A stretch of 64,000 bases of DNA from Erythroxylum novogranatense (GCA_029891385.1 CM057233.1:11039460-11103459); one strand, 5' to 3'. Counted from the first letter of the stretch, positions 37,541 through 48,825 are shown. A program made the numbers and translations. The notes: generated by a model from the sequence alone, not told the origin.

Positions 37541-38547
37541 GCCATGTCATTAAAATGGGTGGTCAAAGACCCAATTACCCCTCTTCATATGCTTATAAAC
37601 TTTAATCTTTAAGTTAACTTCCAAAACTGCCCCTGAAATTTATCCTACTTTAGGACATTGTTTTCACCATCAAAAATGAAAGAATTAGTCAAAACTTCCT
37701 TCTAGAGAATTGTTCCTCTATGTCTTAATTTCATAAAGCCTAAAAAAGCATTCAATTCGGAGCACTATATCAAAAGTTATAGTCTAAACATGTTGGACAT
37801 ATCATTCTACTAACACATGTTCTAGCAATTCAATTCCTTCCACAAATTGGAATTCCTAAAGGCTAAATTGAAATTTCATTTCTTCATAACAATTTTAGCC
37901 CCATGTCTTAATTTTATTCTGCCTCAAACATCGCTTCAATCGGATCTCCACAGAACCCGAATTTCATAAAATACTGAACTATGTTCAGAAACTTTCCTGT
38001 CTCAATTTGATTCAAATAATCTTACTCAATTAAATCTCTAAAATTCACAAATTTCACATAAACTGAAATTCATTGTATTAGGAATCCAACGCTTCGAGAA
38101 CTAAGTCATTCGGATGTCGGACGAAAAAGATATAAGCAAATGATTTGACAAGGTCGGATGAGGAAGGAAAAATAGCAAGATTCAAATGAAACAAATCGTT
38201 CCGATTATCATATGATTCAATCAAACTCTTTCAATTCAACTTCAATTGATACAAATTTTCATGTAGAGAATGAAACATGTGTTAGGGATTCAATCCTTCA
38301 AGAATCGCCTCAATCCGAGGTCGGATGAGTGAGTTATCTTCAAAACAACTCAACATGTTCAAACCCTAAATCAATTTGAAACTCTTTTGGTGAAAATGCC
38401 ATAACTTTCAATTTAGAGATCAGATTGTTTTCTTTCTTAGACCATTTGAAAGTAGACTTCTAGATATACAACGCTTATGAAGACCACAAAATCAGATTCG
38501 GCCCCTAAAATGGTCAAAATCACATTTTTCACCAGATGACCCGTGTC

Positions 38548-38728
38548 TGTCCGTTAAACGGACATGCATGTCTGTTTAACGGACACATACGGCCCAAAAT
38601 GTACCAAACCATCCGAGAATATCCTTTTAACAGACTTCCATGTCCATCTAACAGACATGAGCAAGGGAAGGGGTCCTTTTGACCTGAGACTGTCCGTTAA
38701 ACGGACTTCCATGTCCGTTTAACGGACA
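38548..38728. repeat. Three palindromic units of TGTCCGTT(T/A)AACGGACA
   Basis: Unit 1 (38,548-38,585) and unit 3 (38,691-38,728) each contain two 17-bp near-palindromes (TGTCCGTTAAACGGACA and TGTCCGTTTAACGGACA) that also pair with each other. Unit 2 (38,621-38,657) is a decayed version. Units start about 70 bp apart. The layout suggests paired protein-binding sites or hairpins. Confidence 0.8.
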
Positions 38729-39381
38729 TGCGATTTCCAAAACCTCTTCAACCTTTTTTCCAATGCTTCCCACATCCCAACTAACATCATATACACTTAT
38801 AATCTTCATATATTTACTTATTCAAAGGCCTAAACACTTCATAACAATTCAAGAAACAAATTCAATTCATGAACTTCTCAAATCTCAACTAAATTGGTTC
38901 ATCAAAACCACAAATTTCAAACATTCATCAAAGCTGTCACTAACATCAATCTTATATAACATCATAACTTGCATCAACTACAACTCTTAACTCCAATCTC
39001 GAAATCTAGCATACTTGATCTCATTGGAAAGATAAAAGAGCAAGCTACAACTTCAAAGAAGACAACTTTGGCTAATTCTATTTCAATCATTCTCTAATTT
39101 CCCTTAAATCAGCATATACATATTTTTATTCTACATTCAACCTTAATGCACATGATTTCCTACATTCAATAGCCTCATGTCATTTACCAAATTTCCTCTC
39201 TTGCTTTTGCATAATATCTCATATGTATCACTATAGTTCATGCTTAGGGTTTCTAAACTCACCATCCATACATGATTCACATTCCAATATCATAATCATC
39301 TCTAACACAAATCACATACAAAACACTCATTTAATTTCATTTATTATTTCTAAATCTCCGCTTCAAGGTTCGGGGTCCAAC

Positions 39382-41555
39382 AAATGCAGTACTGAAGTTC
39401 AACCTTGTACCTATGGAAAACTGCAAGCTCTTTCAAAATTTCGAAGTAAATATGGGATCCCTATCTGATACAATGGACACTGGAACCTCGTGCAGTCACA
39501 CAACCTCATTCACATATCTTCGGGCCAATTGATCTAGTGAGTTATTCTCTCTCACTGGTAAGAAGTGGGTTGACTTAGTCAACTGATCTACTATGATCCA
39601 TAACGTATCATTCTGCCTCTAAGTCCTAGGCAATTCTGTAATAAATTCCATAATAATTTGCTCCCATTTCCAGTCCGAAGTGGGCAATAAATGTTGCTTC
39701 CCTATTAGAGCCTGGTGCTTAGCCTTAACTTACTAGCATGTCATACACTTAGCTACATACTCCGCCACTTGTTTTTTCATTCCGGGCCACCAAAAATGTT
39801 GCTTAAGTGTGTTATACATCTTGGTAGTACAGGATGCATAGTATAAGCGGCCATATAAGCCTCCTTAAGAATTTCCTTCATCAGATCATTCACATTAGGT
39901 TCACATAGCCTCTGTTTCAACTACAAAGTCTCATATCTCAACTCAAACTCGGAATCCGAATTCAGCTTCATTATCGAGATCTTTACTCTGAACTTTTTGA
40001 ATTCTATCATGTAACATTGGTCTCAACTTTAATATAGCAATCAGTGCCTCATTTTTCTACAGACTTAACTCCACATTCAAAGCCCTCAAATGAATTAAAC
40101 TCGGTAACCTTGATAACTGAATCTGAGCTGCATTGGTATTAGACTTTATGCTCAAAGCATCAACCACCACATTAGTTTTACCCAAGTGGTACTCAATCAT
40201 GCAGTCATAGTCCTTCAGTAACTCAATCCATCTCCTCTATCTCAAATTCAACTCCTTCTAACTTAGTAGATACCTCAAACTTTTATGATGTATATAAATC
40301 TAGAAAGTCTCTCCATACAAGTAGTGTCTCCATATCTTTAGAGTAAAGACAACTATAGCTAGCTCTAAATCATATACTAGATAATTAATCTCATGAGACC
40401 TTAATTGTCTCGATGCATAGGCGATCACCTTACCATACCACATTAATACACATCCCAATCTTTGATGCGAAGCATCACTATATACCACATATCCTCCGGT
40501 TCCTAATGGAATAGTCAACACTGATACAGTAGTCGACTGATGTTTCAGCTTCTCAAAGCTCTTCTGACACTTCTCATTCCATTTGAACATTACAATCTTC
40601 CTCAGAAGTTTTGTCAGAGGAGATGAGATTAGAGAAAACCCCTCGACAAACTTCTGGTAATATCTAACCAATTTTAGGAAGCTTCAGATTTTAGGCACAT
40701 TTCTCGGAGCTTCCCAATTTATCACTGCCTCTATTTTCCTTGGATCCACTTGTATGCCTTATCCAGTCACTATATGTCCTAGAAACACTACTTGATCTAG
40801 TCAAAATTTACACTTACCAAATTTAGCATAGAATTGCTTTTCTCTCATAATCTGTAAAATAACTTTCAAATGTTCAGCATGCTCTTCTCTACTCTTGGAA
40901 CACACTAAAATATCATCTATGAACACAATTATAAAGTGATCCAGGTGGGATTGAAATACCTTATTCATTAAGGCCATAAAAGCAGTATGGGCATTAGTTA
41001 AACCAAACGGCATTACTAAGAACTGAAAGTGCCCGTACCTGCTTCTGAATGCACTTTTAGGTACATCTACCTCCGTTATCTTCAACTAATAATACCCAGA
41101 TCTCAAATCCCACTTAGTGAATACCTGAGCTCTATGTAGCAGATCAAGCAAATCATCAATTCTAGGAAACGAGTACTTGTTCTTCACTGTCACTCGATTT
41201 AGTTGCCTATAATCGATGCGTAACCTTAAAGTCCCATCTTTCTTCTTCACAAACAAGTCTGAAGCTCCCCAAGGTGAAACACTGTGTCTTATAAAACCCT
41301 TTTCTAGCAACTCCTGAAGTTAAGCCTTTAACTCTTTCAGTTCAACAGGTACCATCCTATGTGGAGGAATAGATATAGGAGCAGTACCTAAAATTAGATC
41401 AATGGTGAACTCTATTTCTCGATCTGAAGGTAAACTAGATAGCTCGCCAAAAATACATTTAGGAATTCCCTAATTATGAGAATGTCCTGCTCATTCTACT
41501 CAACTCTAGTATCAATGACATAGGCCAAATAGGCCTCACTTCCACCTTACATCTC
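39382..41555 (-). pseudogene. Ty3/gypsy pol relic: reverse transcriptase, RNase H, integrase
   Basis: On the minus strand the order is protease-to-RT linker (EFPNVFFGELSSLPSDREIEF), RT ([23 protein letters not shown] at 41,086-41,310; [11 protein letters not shown] and [12 protein letters not shown], the catalytic IDD, at 40,801-41,085), RNase H (VVYSDASHQRLGCVLM, 40,300-40,671), integrase zinc region (HFWWPGMKKQV...CMTC, about 39,720-39,800) and core (IIVDQLTKSTHFLPV, 39,520-39,600; VSDRDPIFTSKF, about 39,440). RT before integrase is diagnostic of gypsy. Several stops separate the blocks. Integrase ends abruptly at 39,382 after FSTAF, and gag/protease are lost beyond 41,555. High similarity to standard plant gypsy pol, but not functional. 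Confidence 0.9.
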
Positions 41556-41985
41556 GGTAACTTAGACTTGGACTCAATTAAAAAAATGTTATTTTATCGT
41601 TTTGTTTTGAAGAATTGAGCCTTAGGCAGGCCTAAGTCTCAGTAACTCAAACTTGGACTTAATTGAAAAATATTATTTTATATTTTAATTTAAAATTATT
41701 TTAAAAAATTGACTGGATCGGACCGGCCCATGAGCTGATCGATTACCATCCCTACCAAACGGACCTAAATTCTTAAAGAGACTCTTTTGTTTTTATATCT
41801 TTCTTCTATTTCCAAAGTGAAATGAACAACCTCATTTATATGTTAGTTTTTGTATTTAAGATCAGTTTCTTGAATTCTTAAAGAAATCTTTTCTGGTTGA
41901 TGTTTTTTATATTTCTTAACTAGTCCATGTGTTTCAATATGATTCTTCAAGTAATTGGGTTGTGAATAGCTCGAATGGTTTGTAG
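41556..41985. other. Rearranged AT-rich segment with direct repeat and a possible transposon end
   Basis: The phrase CGGTAACTTAGACTTGGACT (41,555-41,574) recurs diverged at 41,639-41,658 (CAGTAACTCAAACTTGGACT), 84 bp apart, so the gypsy break is next to a small direct repeat. Around 41,710-41,760, minus-strand TAGGGATGGTAATCG with GGGCCGGTCCG resembles ends seen in plant hAT-like non-autonomous elements. The remainder to 41,985 is AT-rich, possibly intron of the LRR relic. Confidence 0.4.
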
Positions 41986-42483
41986 GGAGATTTATAAGAA
42001 TGAATAAGTGGGAAAATTCCTAAGGAGTTGGGCAATTTGAAGAACCTGATTAGCTTAGATTTGTATGGCAACAAATTTGAAGGAGAGATACCTAAAACTT
42101 TTGCCAAATTGAAATAATTAAGGTTCTTATAAGTTACTTAAGTTATGATTTACTAAAATAGGTTAGCACATCTAAACTCATATTGCATGGAGTTCTTACT
42201 TTTGTCCGGTTGAATCGATTAAACAGTCGGTTGAACAACAACTAGCTGACAGGATCAATTCCAAGGGAACTAACCACTCTCAGCAACCTAAAATTTTTGT
42301 GAATATAGATAAAGGGAAAATTTTCAAATTTCTGTTTTGATTACTTATTTCCCCAGAATTTTTATATTTGGGAAATTTTTGTTTGCAGTGATGTATCGAA
42401 TAATGATCTTTGTGGAACAATTCCAATTGATGGTCGTTTTGCCAGTTTTCCGATGGAGAGGTATGATTCTGCTATCCATTGAT
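41986..42483 (+). pseudogene. Leucine-rich-repeat gene relic with intron-exon structure
   Basis: Three exon-like pieces read as plant LRRs. Exon A (about 41,986-42,130): [20 protein letters not shown] then [11 protein letters not shown]. Exon B (42,227-42,298, exactly 72 bp): LTGSIPRELTTLSNLKF. Exon C (42,389-42,483): DVSNNDLCGTIPIDGRFASF and a stop at 42,481-42,483. Exon B is bounded by AG before and GT after, and exon C is preceded by TTTGTTTGCAG; one 72-bp exon per repeat is the known pattern of SERK-like LRR genes. The closest family by motif is the small secreted LRR proteins related to SERK ectodomains (NDLCGTIP). In-frame stops occur in exon A (two) and exon B (one). Earlier exons and any signal peptide are absent. 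Confidence 0.8.
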
Positions 42484-42829
42484 AAAGATATTCTCCATAT
42501 AGTTAAAGTAACATGGTGTCATTCTCTACATGTTATCGAACTACTCCATTAATGAATATGTGAAAAGTGTGTAACTATAAGAGGTTGTGTAATGGTTACA
42601 AGAAACATATGTAATACAAATCTGAACTAAACATGTTTATGGAAAAGCAAGTAGAACTAAGCAATAGTCCACATTGACTTCCTGCATTCTTGTGTAGATT
42701 TTAAACTTTTGTGCAACTACAGTCAAAAAGTTGTATATAGTATAGATAGAGATAGATGCTTGAATGATGCGAGTAAGTTGTAGTAGTAAATATGTCCAAC
42801 TTCTAGGACTCGTATTTTATCATATAGAT
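42484..42829. other. Unassigned AT-rich stretch after the LRR relic
   Basis: About 350 bp with no gene. It may be the LRR gene's 3' untranslated DNA or the start of the copia-2 LTR. I see no repeat or RNA gene here. Confidence 0.4.
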
Positions 42830-43199
42830 GTGTTGTTTTCTATAATGGCCACGACATCCACTTGAGGAGGGGTTGTTTTTGTGCCTAGATACTTTCCTAT
42901 TTGTTTGGGAGTAGTTGAGAAAATAACTACAAGGGAAAATCCCATTTAATTGGTTTAAATGAGACTCAAGGAGATAACGGTTATCTTAAAAGGGAAAACC
43001 CTAAAGTCTCTTAATATATTAAGTCCTCTCACAGATTGACCATTGGAGTGTTCAAGATTCGAGGTGTGATCTTTACGGTGACTCTAGTCGCTACTGAGGA
43101 AATTGTGTTCGTGAGACTGGGATCACATGGGTAGAAGCTGACATAAAGATTAATTCGCTTCCACATCAAGGTTAGAGATCTAACCTGAATTAATCCTAC
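42830..43199 (+). repeat. Probable 5' LTR of copia-2 (left boundary uncertain)
   Basis: The right end is placed by the primer-binding site at 43,201. The sequence has the usual short-LTR look (AAGTCTCTTAATATATTAAG, then an intron-less leader) but no paired LTR exists in the window, so the start near a TGTTGT at 42,830 is a guess. Confidence 0.4.
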
Positions 43200-43200
43200 C

Positions 43201-43213
43201 TTGGTATCAGAGC
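43201..43213 (+). other. copia-2 primer-binding site (initiator-Met tRNA)
   Basis: TTGGTATCAGAGC is an exact match to the classic plant copia site. Confidence 0.9.
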
Positions 43214-44509
43214 GAGGGTATGCTTTAGCTTTTACCTCGTTTTCGATTAACAATCAGTTTGTTATTATGCTATTAACAATCAGTTTGTTAATTGAATTAC
43301 AATTATGTTGTCAAGTATATGATCCGTTAAAAAAATCACACATGATCATTTTTTGATATAATCGCATGATTAGTTTATGCAGTCAGATTATTTATATTTA
43401 AAGACCTATTCAAACCTACCTCACTCCATCTGAAGCACCTCTCCATCGATTGTGAGGAGCAATGGCTGCATGGATGACACCGTCAGTCATCTTTTCAACC
43501 GATCTATGCGATACTGCAGAGATCGCCACAGAATTAGTCATTCATGGTCGTGCGTGTGAGTCACGCATCACTTGTTGAGTGGTGTTGGCGATGTGGTGGA
43601 CATGGTTTGCCTCTCTTTTGACCAATCTATGCGATGACGGTATGAAATGGGAAAGCCTATGATGACTCCTATGTGGAGTCATGCTTTTTGGTGTCGAGGT
43701 TGGTTGCTCGGTATCGGTCCACTTTCATTCTCGACTCCCAGCAATAGCATAGATAGGTGACGGGGTGAGTGCGCCTAGCGCTGGCACAGATAGGTGGGAA
43801 GGGGGATGTTCTTCTCTATTTTATCTTTTTGACAAAACCTAAAGCTTCTTTTAAGAGAGGATAAATTTTTTAAAAAAGGAATGCTACGCAGGAAGATAAA
43901 AAATTGCTTCTTTAAAGGCTAAAGACAAGAGATAGAGATAGGTTTATGAAAGTTTACATTTTTTTCTTAAAGGCTAAAGCTAGGGTCATGTCAGTGGTGC
44001 TATATATATATGTGTGTGTGTGTATGTGTGTCTTTGTGGCATAATTTTTTTTAAAGTTTAGTAAAAAAAATTTTGCTAAATTAATTTGATGTGAAATATT
44101 TTTGAATGGTATGTCCATTTATTTATTTATTTTCTCTTCAAATTATGTAATTTTTACATTTATTTAATTCATTAATGATAAGTGAATGTGTTTTACATAA
44201 AATGAATTATTATTAGTTATATAAATTTGTTTTTATGCAAAATAAAAAGTTAATATGTTTTTCCATAAGAATCGGTTATATTAATTGGTTTAACATATGA
44301 TATGTGTATATGTGTATATATATCTTTTGGAATATGTTTTAGGTGAATAATTATAAATTATAAAAAATTCTATTTTATGTCATAAGTGATGATTATGAGC
44401 TTAGTGAAATTTTCGATGTTATGATATGGATGACGATATTTTTTGATAATTTAATTATTTGAATATGTGCCCTAATGTCCTTATTCTGTATATATATATA
44501 CTTCAAGAT
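43214..44509 (+). other. copia-2 leader, non-coding
   Basis: About 1.3 kb without a gene. It contains repeated CGATCTATGCGAT-type phrases near 43,500 and 43,625, an AT-to-TG microsatellite at about 44,001-44,032, and an AT-rich run up to the gag start. Confidence 0.6.
44001..44032. repeat. (AT)n(GT)n microsatellite
   Basis: TATATATATA followed by TGTGTGTGTGTG and an interrupted GT tail. Confidence 0.85.
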
Positions 44510-45350
44510 ATGGCAACGAAAGGTATGGTTGGTGATTTATACACCACCGAGAAGCTAAATGGCACTAATTATGACATATGGCATAGGAAGATTCAATATC
44601 TTCTTAATGAGCACGAGGTTTTAGAAACCTTAACCAATGACATGACTGAGCCTAAAGAGACTAAAGATATTGATAATGAACAATATCAAATAAATCTGAC
44701 CGCATACAAGGAATGGTTCAAAAGGGATCGTAAGGCATGCTATACTATATTGTATTGCATGCATGATGATCTCATTGGAGAGTTTGAGTCCTACAAAACT
44801 GCTAAAGAAATGTGGGAAAAGCTCAAGATCACATATGGTCAGACATCTGCTATAAGGCTTCGTACCTTGCACTTAAAGTGGATGCAATATGAGATTGACT
44901 CAAGCCATACTATAGCTTAGCATCTCCGCACTTTGAGTGCAATGGCTCAGGATCTAAAAGCTGGTAGGTGTGATATTTCTGAAGAAGAACAGGTTCTTAA
45001 TGTGATTCGTTCCATTCCAAGCAAACCTAATCATTGGGCTAATTTTAAGCTCTTAATGACTCATAGTGAGAGCATCAAAACCTTCTCAGAAATTTCAAGA
45101 CACCTCAAAATGGAGGAAGAACATTTGAAGTTTCTTGATCACTCCAATGTTGCTCTTGTTGCCAAACTGGTAAAAACCCAAAGGTAATAAGAACAATCAA
45201 GGTAAATAGCCTAAGAAAGGTAAACGCCCTTCTCAAACTTCTAGACCAAAAGGTGGTGTGGTTAAGCAGCAAAAGGCCAAGAATAAAGTAGCATGACTAA
45301 AGTGTTACAACTGTGAAAATAAAGGTCACTATGTTTGAGATTATGCTGAG
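44510..45350 (+). pseudogene. copia-2 gag relic
   Basis: The start at ATG 44,510 (MATKGMVGDLYTTEKLNGTN) is favoured because LNGTNYDIWHRKIQYLL is the usual beginning of copia gag (UBN2-like). The frame is open to 44,918, where TAG sits in place of a codon, then continues in another frame at 44,921-45,187 (LNVIRSIPSKPNHWANFK, LKMEEEHL). The zinc knuckle at 45,303-45,341 reads CYNCENKGHYV then TGA, then DY: one position is a stop and the last Cys is Tyr. These fit single C-to-T or G-to-A changes. Non-functional. Confidence 0.85.
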
Positions 45351-45379
45351 TCGAAGAGGGTACCTACTTTCACTAACTC

Positions 45380-46790
45380 AATCGAATTATACGCTTGTTC
45401 CCATGCATTAGTTGCCAACTCCTTTCCAAATTGGATTGTAGATTCGGGAGCAATCAAGCACATAGTTCGAGATCGAGTTGGTTAGGTAGACTTTCATTGA
45501 TATCTAGTGGGTTCACAAATTGTCGCCTTAGGGAATGGCAGCAAGGAAGAGGTCCTCAAAATTGGGACCTATCAGCTCAAATTGCATGGAGGGAATATGT
45601 TACTTCTTCATGATACTCTCTAAGCACCTAGGTTGAGAAGTTGTTTAGTTTCAATAGTTTCTTTTTTAAAACTTAAATTATGTTTCAATTTTCAGCTAGT
45701 TGGTTAGAGATTTTGTATAATGGTCATGTTTTCAGCCATGGATCTTTAAGAAATGGTTTCTTTGTTCTGGATTTGGATGATATTTATAATAATTCATCAC
45801 TTACCTTAGTTGATACTTATGATCTTGATTCTAAATATGTTAAATGACATGCTAGACTTAGTCATATTGGCCAGGATAGAATGAACAGACTAGCTAAAGA
45901 ATGTCTTTTAGACTTGCTTACTAAGGTCAAGTTACCAAAGTGTGAGCCATGCTTGGCTAACAAAGTGAGTATGAAGCCTTTTGGTAAGGCTTTAAGAACA
46001 TTAAGTCCCTTAGAAATAGTTCATTCGGATATATGTAGGCTACTAAGTGTCAAAGCTTGTTATGGTGCTATGTATTTCCTCACCTTAATTGATGATCATT
46101 CATGATATGGGTACATGTACCGACTATCTCATCGTCATGAAGCACTCGATGTGTTTAAACACTTTGTGGCAGAAGTTGAGACCCAAATGAAGTGAAGAGT
46201 TAAGACTCTCTGAACCGATCGTGGATGTGAATATCTCTCTTATTTGTTTAAAGAGTTTTGTGAGGAAAAGGGTATACGTAGACAACTCATGATTCCTCGT
46301 ACTTCACAATAAAATGATGTTGCAGAACGGAGGAATCGAACTTTACTTGATATGGTTAGGTCGATGATGGCTCAGGCTAGTCTTCCGATTAGTTTTTAGG
46401 TATATGCACTGCTTACGGTGGCCTATATCCTTAAACATGTGCCAAGTAAGAGTATATTCACAGCTTCATATGAGTTATGGAATGGAAGAAAGCCATCATT
46501 GGACCATTTGCGTCCATGGGGTTCGGCTGGCTATGTGTACAATCTAACCTATAAACATGGAAAACTTGGTCCAAGAGCTACTAAAATAGTGTTCATTAGG
46601 TACCTCGAACATTCCAAAGGGTATGTGATATTTGGTGAACACCCAAATAGTGGCATGACTGAAATTGACTCTTGTAATGTCGAATTTTCTGAGGATGAGT
46701 TCCCAAGTATTGGTGAAATAAAAAAAAGGATTTTGTTTTGTATAAGTTGCAACAGGATGTGCAATTATCTGTTAGTGAGGTGGGGGATTT
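45380..46790 (+). pseudogene. copia-2 protease and integrase relic
   Basis: Protease motif NWIVDSGAIKHI (45,428-45,465) keeps the catalytic DSG. The pre-integrase zinc region HARLSHIGQDRMNRL and CEPCLANKVSMKPFG lies at 45,850-45,985. The integrase core starts LEIVHSDICRLLSVKACYGAMYFLTLIDDHS (46,010-46,105, read in two parts; two catalytic Asp positions). RRNRTLLDMVRSMMAQASLP follows (46,330-46,390), then the C-terminal part SYELWNGRKPSLDHLRPWG and GYVIFGEHPNSGMTEI (46,418-46,700). Stops (for example at 46,104) and frame changes are frequent. Confidence 0.85.
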
Positions 46791-47692
46791 AAGAATTCAA
46801 AATATCACTAAAGATAATACCACAGCTCCTCCAAATGAAATAGATGGTTTGAGTAGTCTTAACACATTAGAAGGTGGAAACCTGCTTATTGATGAGAACC
46901 CAACTGAAGATGAGGTTAGTCCTCAACCATTAGTCCCTAAACGTGAGGACGGTCTAAATGTTCAGAATCCCACACCTCAAAGGGAAAGTGGGAGAGATTC
47001 TCCATCTGAACAAACAAACAATGAGGGTCCTTATATTAGAACGAGTGAGCGTGGAAGAATTCCTCGACGTCTTTTCCAAATCAAAGAGGAAACGTTCATA
47101 TGCACCCCTTTGGAAATAAAGGAACCTACCTCTTTTCAATAGGCTATTGATTCACCAAATTATTAAGAATGGATGGATGCCACGAGGGATGAGATGGACT
47201 CAATAGCAAGAAATAAGGATTGGGAACTTGTTGATCTTCCACCCAAATGTAAATCACTTGGAAATAAGTGGGTTTTCAAGATTAAACGTAGGGTGGTCAA
47301 TTGACAAATTCAAGGCTCGATTAGTAGTGAAAGGTTTTACCCAAATTGTGGGAATAGACTATGAAGAAACTTTTTCCCCTGTGGTAAGATTTTCCTCCAT
47401 TCACCTGCTTCTAGCCTTAGTTGCCCATTTGAACTTAAGAGTTATTTCAAATGGACGTAAAGACTGCTTTCCACAATGGTAGTCTTGAGGAAAAGACATA
47501 TATAGATCAACCTATTGGGTTCGTCTCAAAAGGTCAAGAGGAAAAATTTTATCTTATTAAGAGATCGATATAGTCTTAAGCAATCTTCCAGAGTGTGGTA
47601 CTTTAGATTCCATGAAGCCATTACTTCGTTTGGCTTATCCATGGTGGATGAAGACCATTGTGTGTATGTCAAGAAAACTACAAAAGAAATTA
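46791..47692 (+). pseudogene. copia-2 reverse transcriptase relic, 5' part
   Basis: An acidic/proline linker (about 46,790-47,140, ending with SERGRIPRRLFQIKEETF) leads into [62 protein letters not shown] (47,310-47,400), and RYSLKQSSRVWYFRFHEAI (47,570-47,630), with VDEDHCVYVKKT near the break. Copia-3 inserted at 47,693 just before the YVDD-containing part. That part is not in view: the right side resumes later, at FEMNDMGEARYVLGIKI. Confidence 0.85.
47688..47692. repeat. Target site duplication of copia-3, left copy
   Basis: AATTA directly before TGTTGGACC matches AATTA at 57,047-57,051 after TTTACA. Confidence 0.9.
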
Positions 47693-47951
47693 TGTTGGAC
47701 CAATGGTGGTTGACAAATTAAAACCTTTTATGTTTTGATAATAATAAAATGTATAGAATTGGTTAAGAAATTATTTCAGGTATTTTGGATTGAAATTTAA
47801 ATAAAAGATTTGTGCAAAATCAAGACATCATTAATCTTCTATGGGCAAGAGATAAACCATTGTGAAATCAAGAAGGAAATTATCTTCAATTTGCTAAAGA
47901 TATTAAAATATGAAGATTATGGGAAGATTTTGTTAAATCTATCCGTTGGAG

Positions 47952-48178
47952 TCAGCATCAGTCGAGTAGCATATCACAAATCGACTAATAAATTTAGATA
48001 TGTCAGATGGGGCATGAAACAAGTCAACTAACATGTGACAAATCAATTATTAATCAACTAGATAGGTGCACTAGTTGACTTACATCACACTAGTCGACTA
48101 TTCGAAGAGCGGAGATGAAACTTGCATGGAAAAACGTTGGCATTAGTCGACTATAACACCTCGACTAGTCGACTATCA
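47952..48178. repeat. GTCGAC palindrome cluster in copia-3 5' LTR
   Basis: At least nine full or decayed copies of (T)AGTCGACTA in about 225 bp, for example ACTAGTCGACTATTCG near 48,090 and CTCGACTAGTCGACTATC near 48,160. Confidence 0.8.
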
Positions 48179-48653
48179 GGTGGAGCTGAACAAAATTTAT
48201 CCAGATTAATCACAAATGGAAAGGAAAACATTTTACAACGTCTATGAGCAATCAAAAACGGCTAGAAGAAGATCTCCAATGACTATATTCATCTAGAAGT
48301 CTGCAAATAAATAGAGGAAGATCAAATGATCGAGTAGTGAGGTCCAAAAGCAAAAGCATACAACTATTGTTCCTAATTTGCTGTCATTTTGCTCTTAGCT
48401 TGTTCTAAATCTGTACTGAGCATTATTACTTCATCTTTATCTTTGTTATTATTGTGAGTTGAGTGATTGGTGGAAAATCACTTGTGAGGTAGGATTTGTG
48501 TCGGAAAACAAATCGGTTGTGAGGCGTAGCTTGAGCCGGAAGTCAAGTTGTATTGAAAAGTTCACACTAAACTAAAAAGTGTGTAATAAAGTGTTTTGAC
48601 AAAATCCTAAGTAGGAGCTTAGGTAGAGGACGTAGGTCTTAGCACCGAACCAC

Positions 48654-48660
48654 TATAAAA
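48654..48660 (+). promoter_or_regulatory. TATA box of copia-3 5' LTR
   Basis: TATAAAA in CACTATAAAAACAATG, about 140 bp before the LTR end; the 3' LTR has the same motif at 56,903. Position and context fit an LTR promoter. Confidence 0.6.
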
Positions 48661-48797
48661 ACAATGTTTGCCTCTCTTCCCTACTCTTTGCATTTAAATT
48701 TGTTTAATTTTTTTGTGTGTATTAACTTCTGGTTTTTGTAGAACTTTACGAAAAAGGTTCAAAAATCTATTCAACCCTCCCTTCTAGATCGTTTACA

Positions 48798-48816
48798 ATT
48801 GGTATCAGAGCAGAAG
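48798..48816 (+). other. copia-3 primer-binding site (initiator-Met tRNA)
   Basis: ATTGGTATCAGAGCAGAAG follows the LTR directly; TTGGTATCAGAGC is an exact initiator-Met match. Confidence 0.92.
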
Positions 48817-48825
48817 AATCCAGGG

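Larger units (their letters stand above)
37072..39381 (-). mobile_element. Probable LTR/3' region of the minus-strand gypsy element
   Basis: 2.3 kb without a credible gene, continuous with 5,217-5,659 across copia-1. On the minus strand there is a TATA box (37,531-37,540) followed by a purine-rich leader, as expected for an LTR. It also has a cluster of short palindromes at 38,548-38,728. At the high end it meets truncated integrase at 39,381/39,382. I could not find the exact LTR boundary or a second LTR, so LTR identity is inferred. The 75-residue minus frame at 37,291-37,518 is leader-like charged sequence, not a recognised protein. Confidence 0.55.
47693..48797 (+). repeat. copia-3 5' LTR
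   Basis: 1,105 bp, TGTTGGACC to GTTTACA. It holds a cluster of TAGTCGACTA-like palindromes (about 47,952-48,178) and a TATA box at 48,654. It is 42 bp longer than the 3' LTR, mainly because of two stretches in the palindrome cluster absent from the 3' LTR. Confidence 0.93.
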
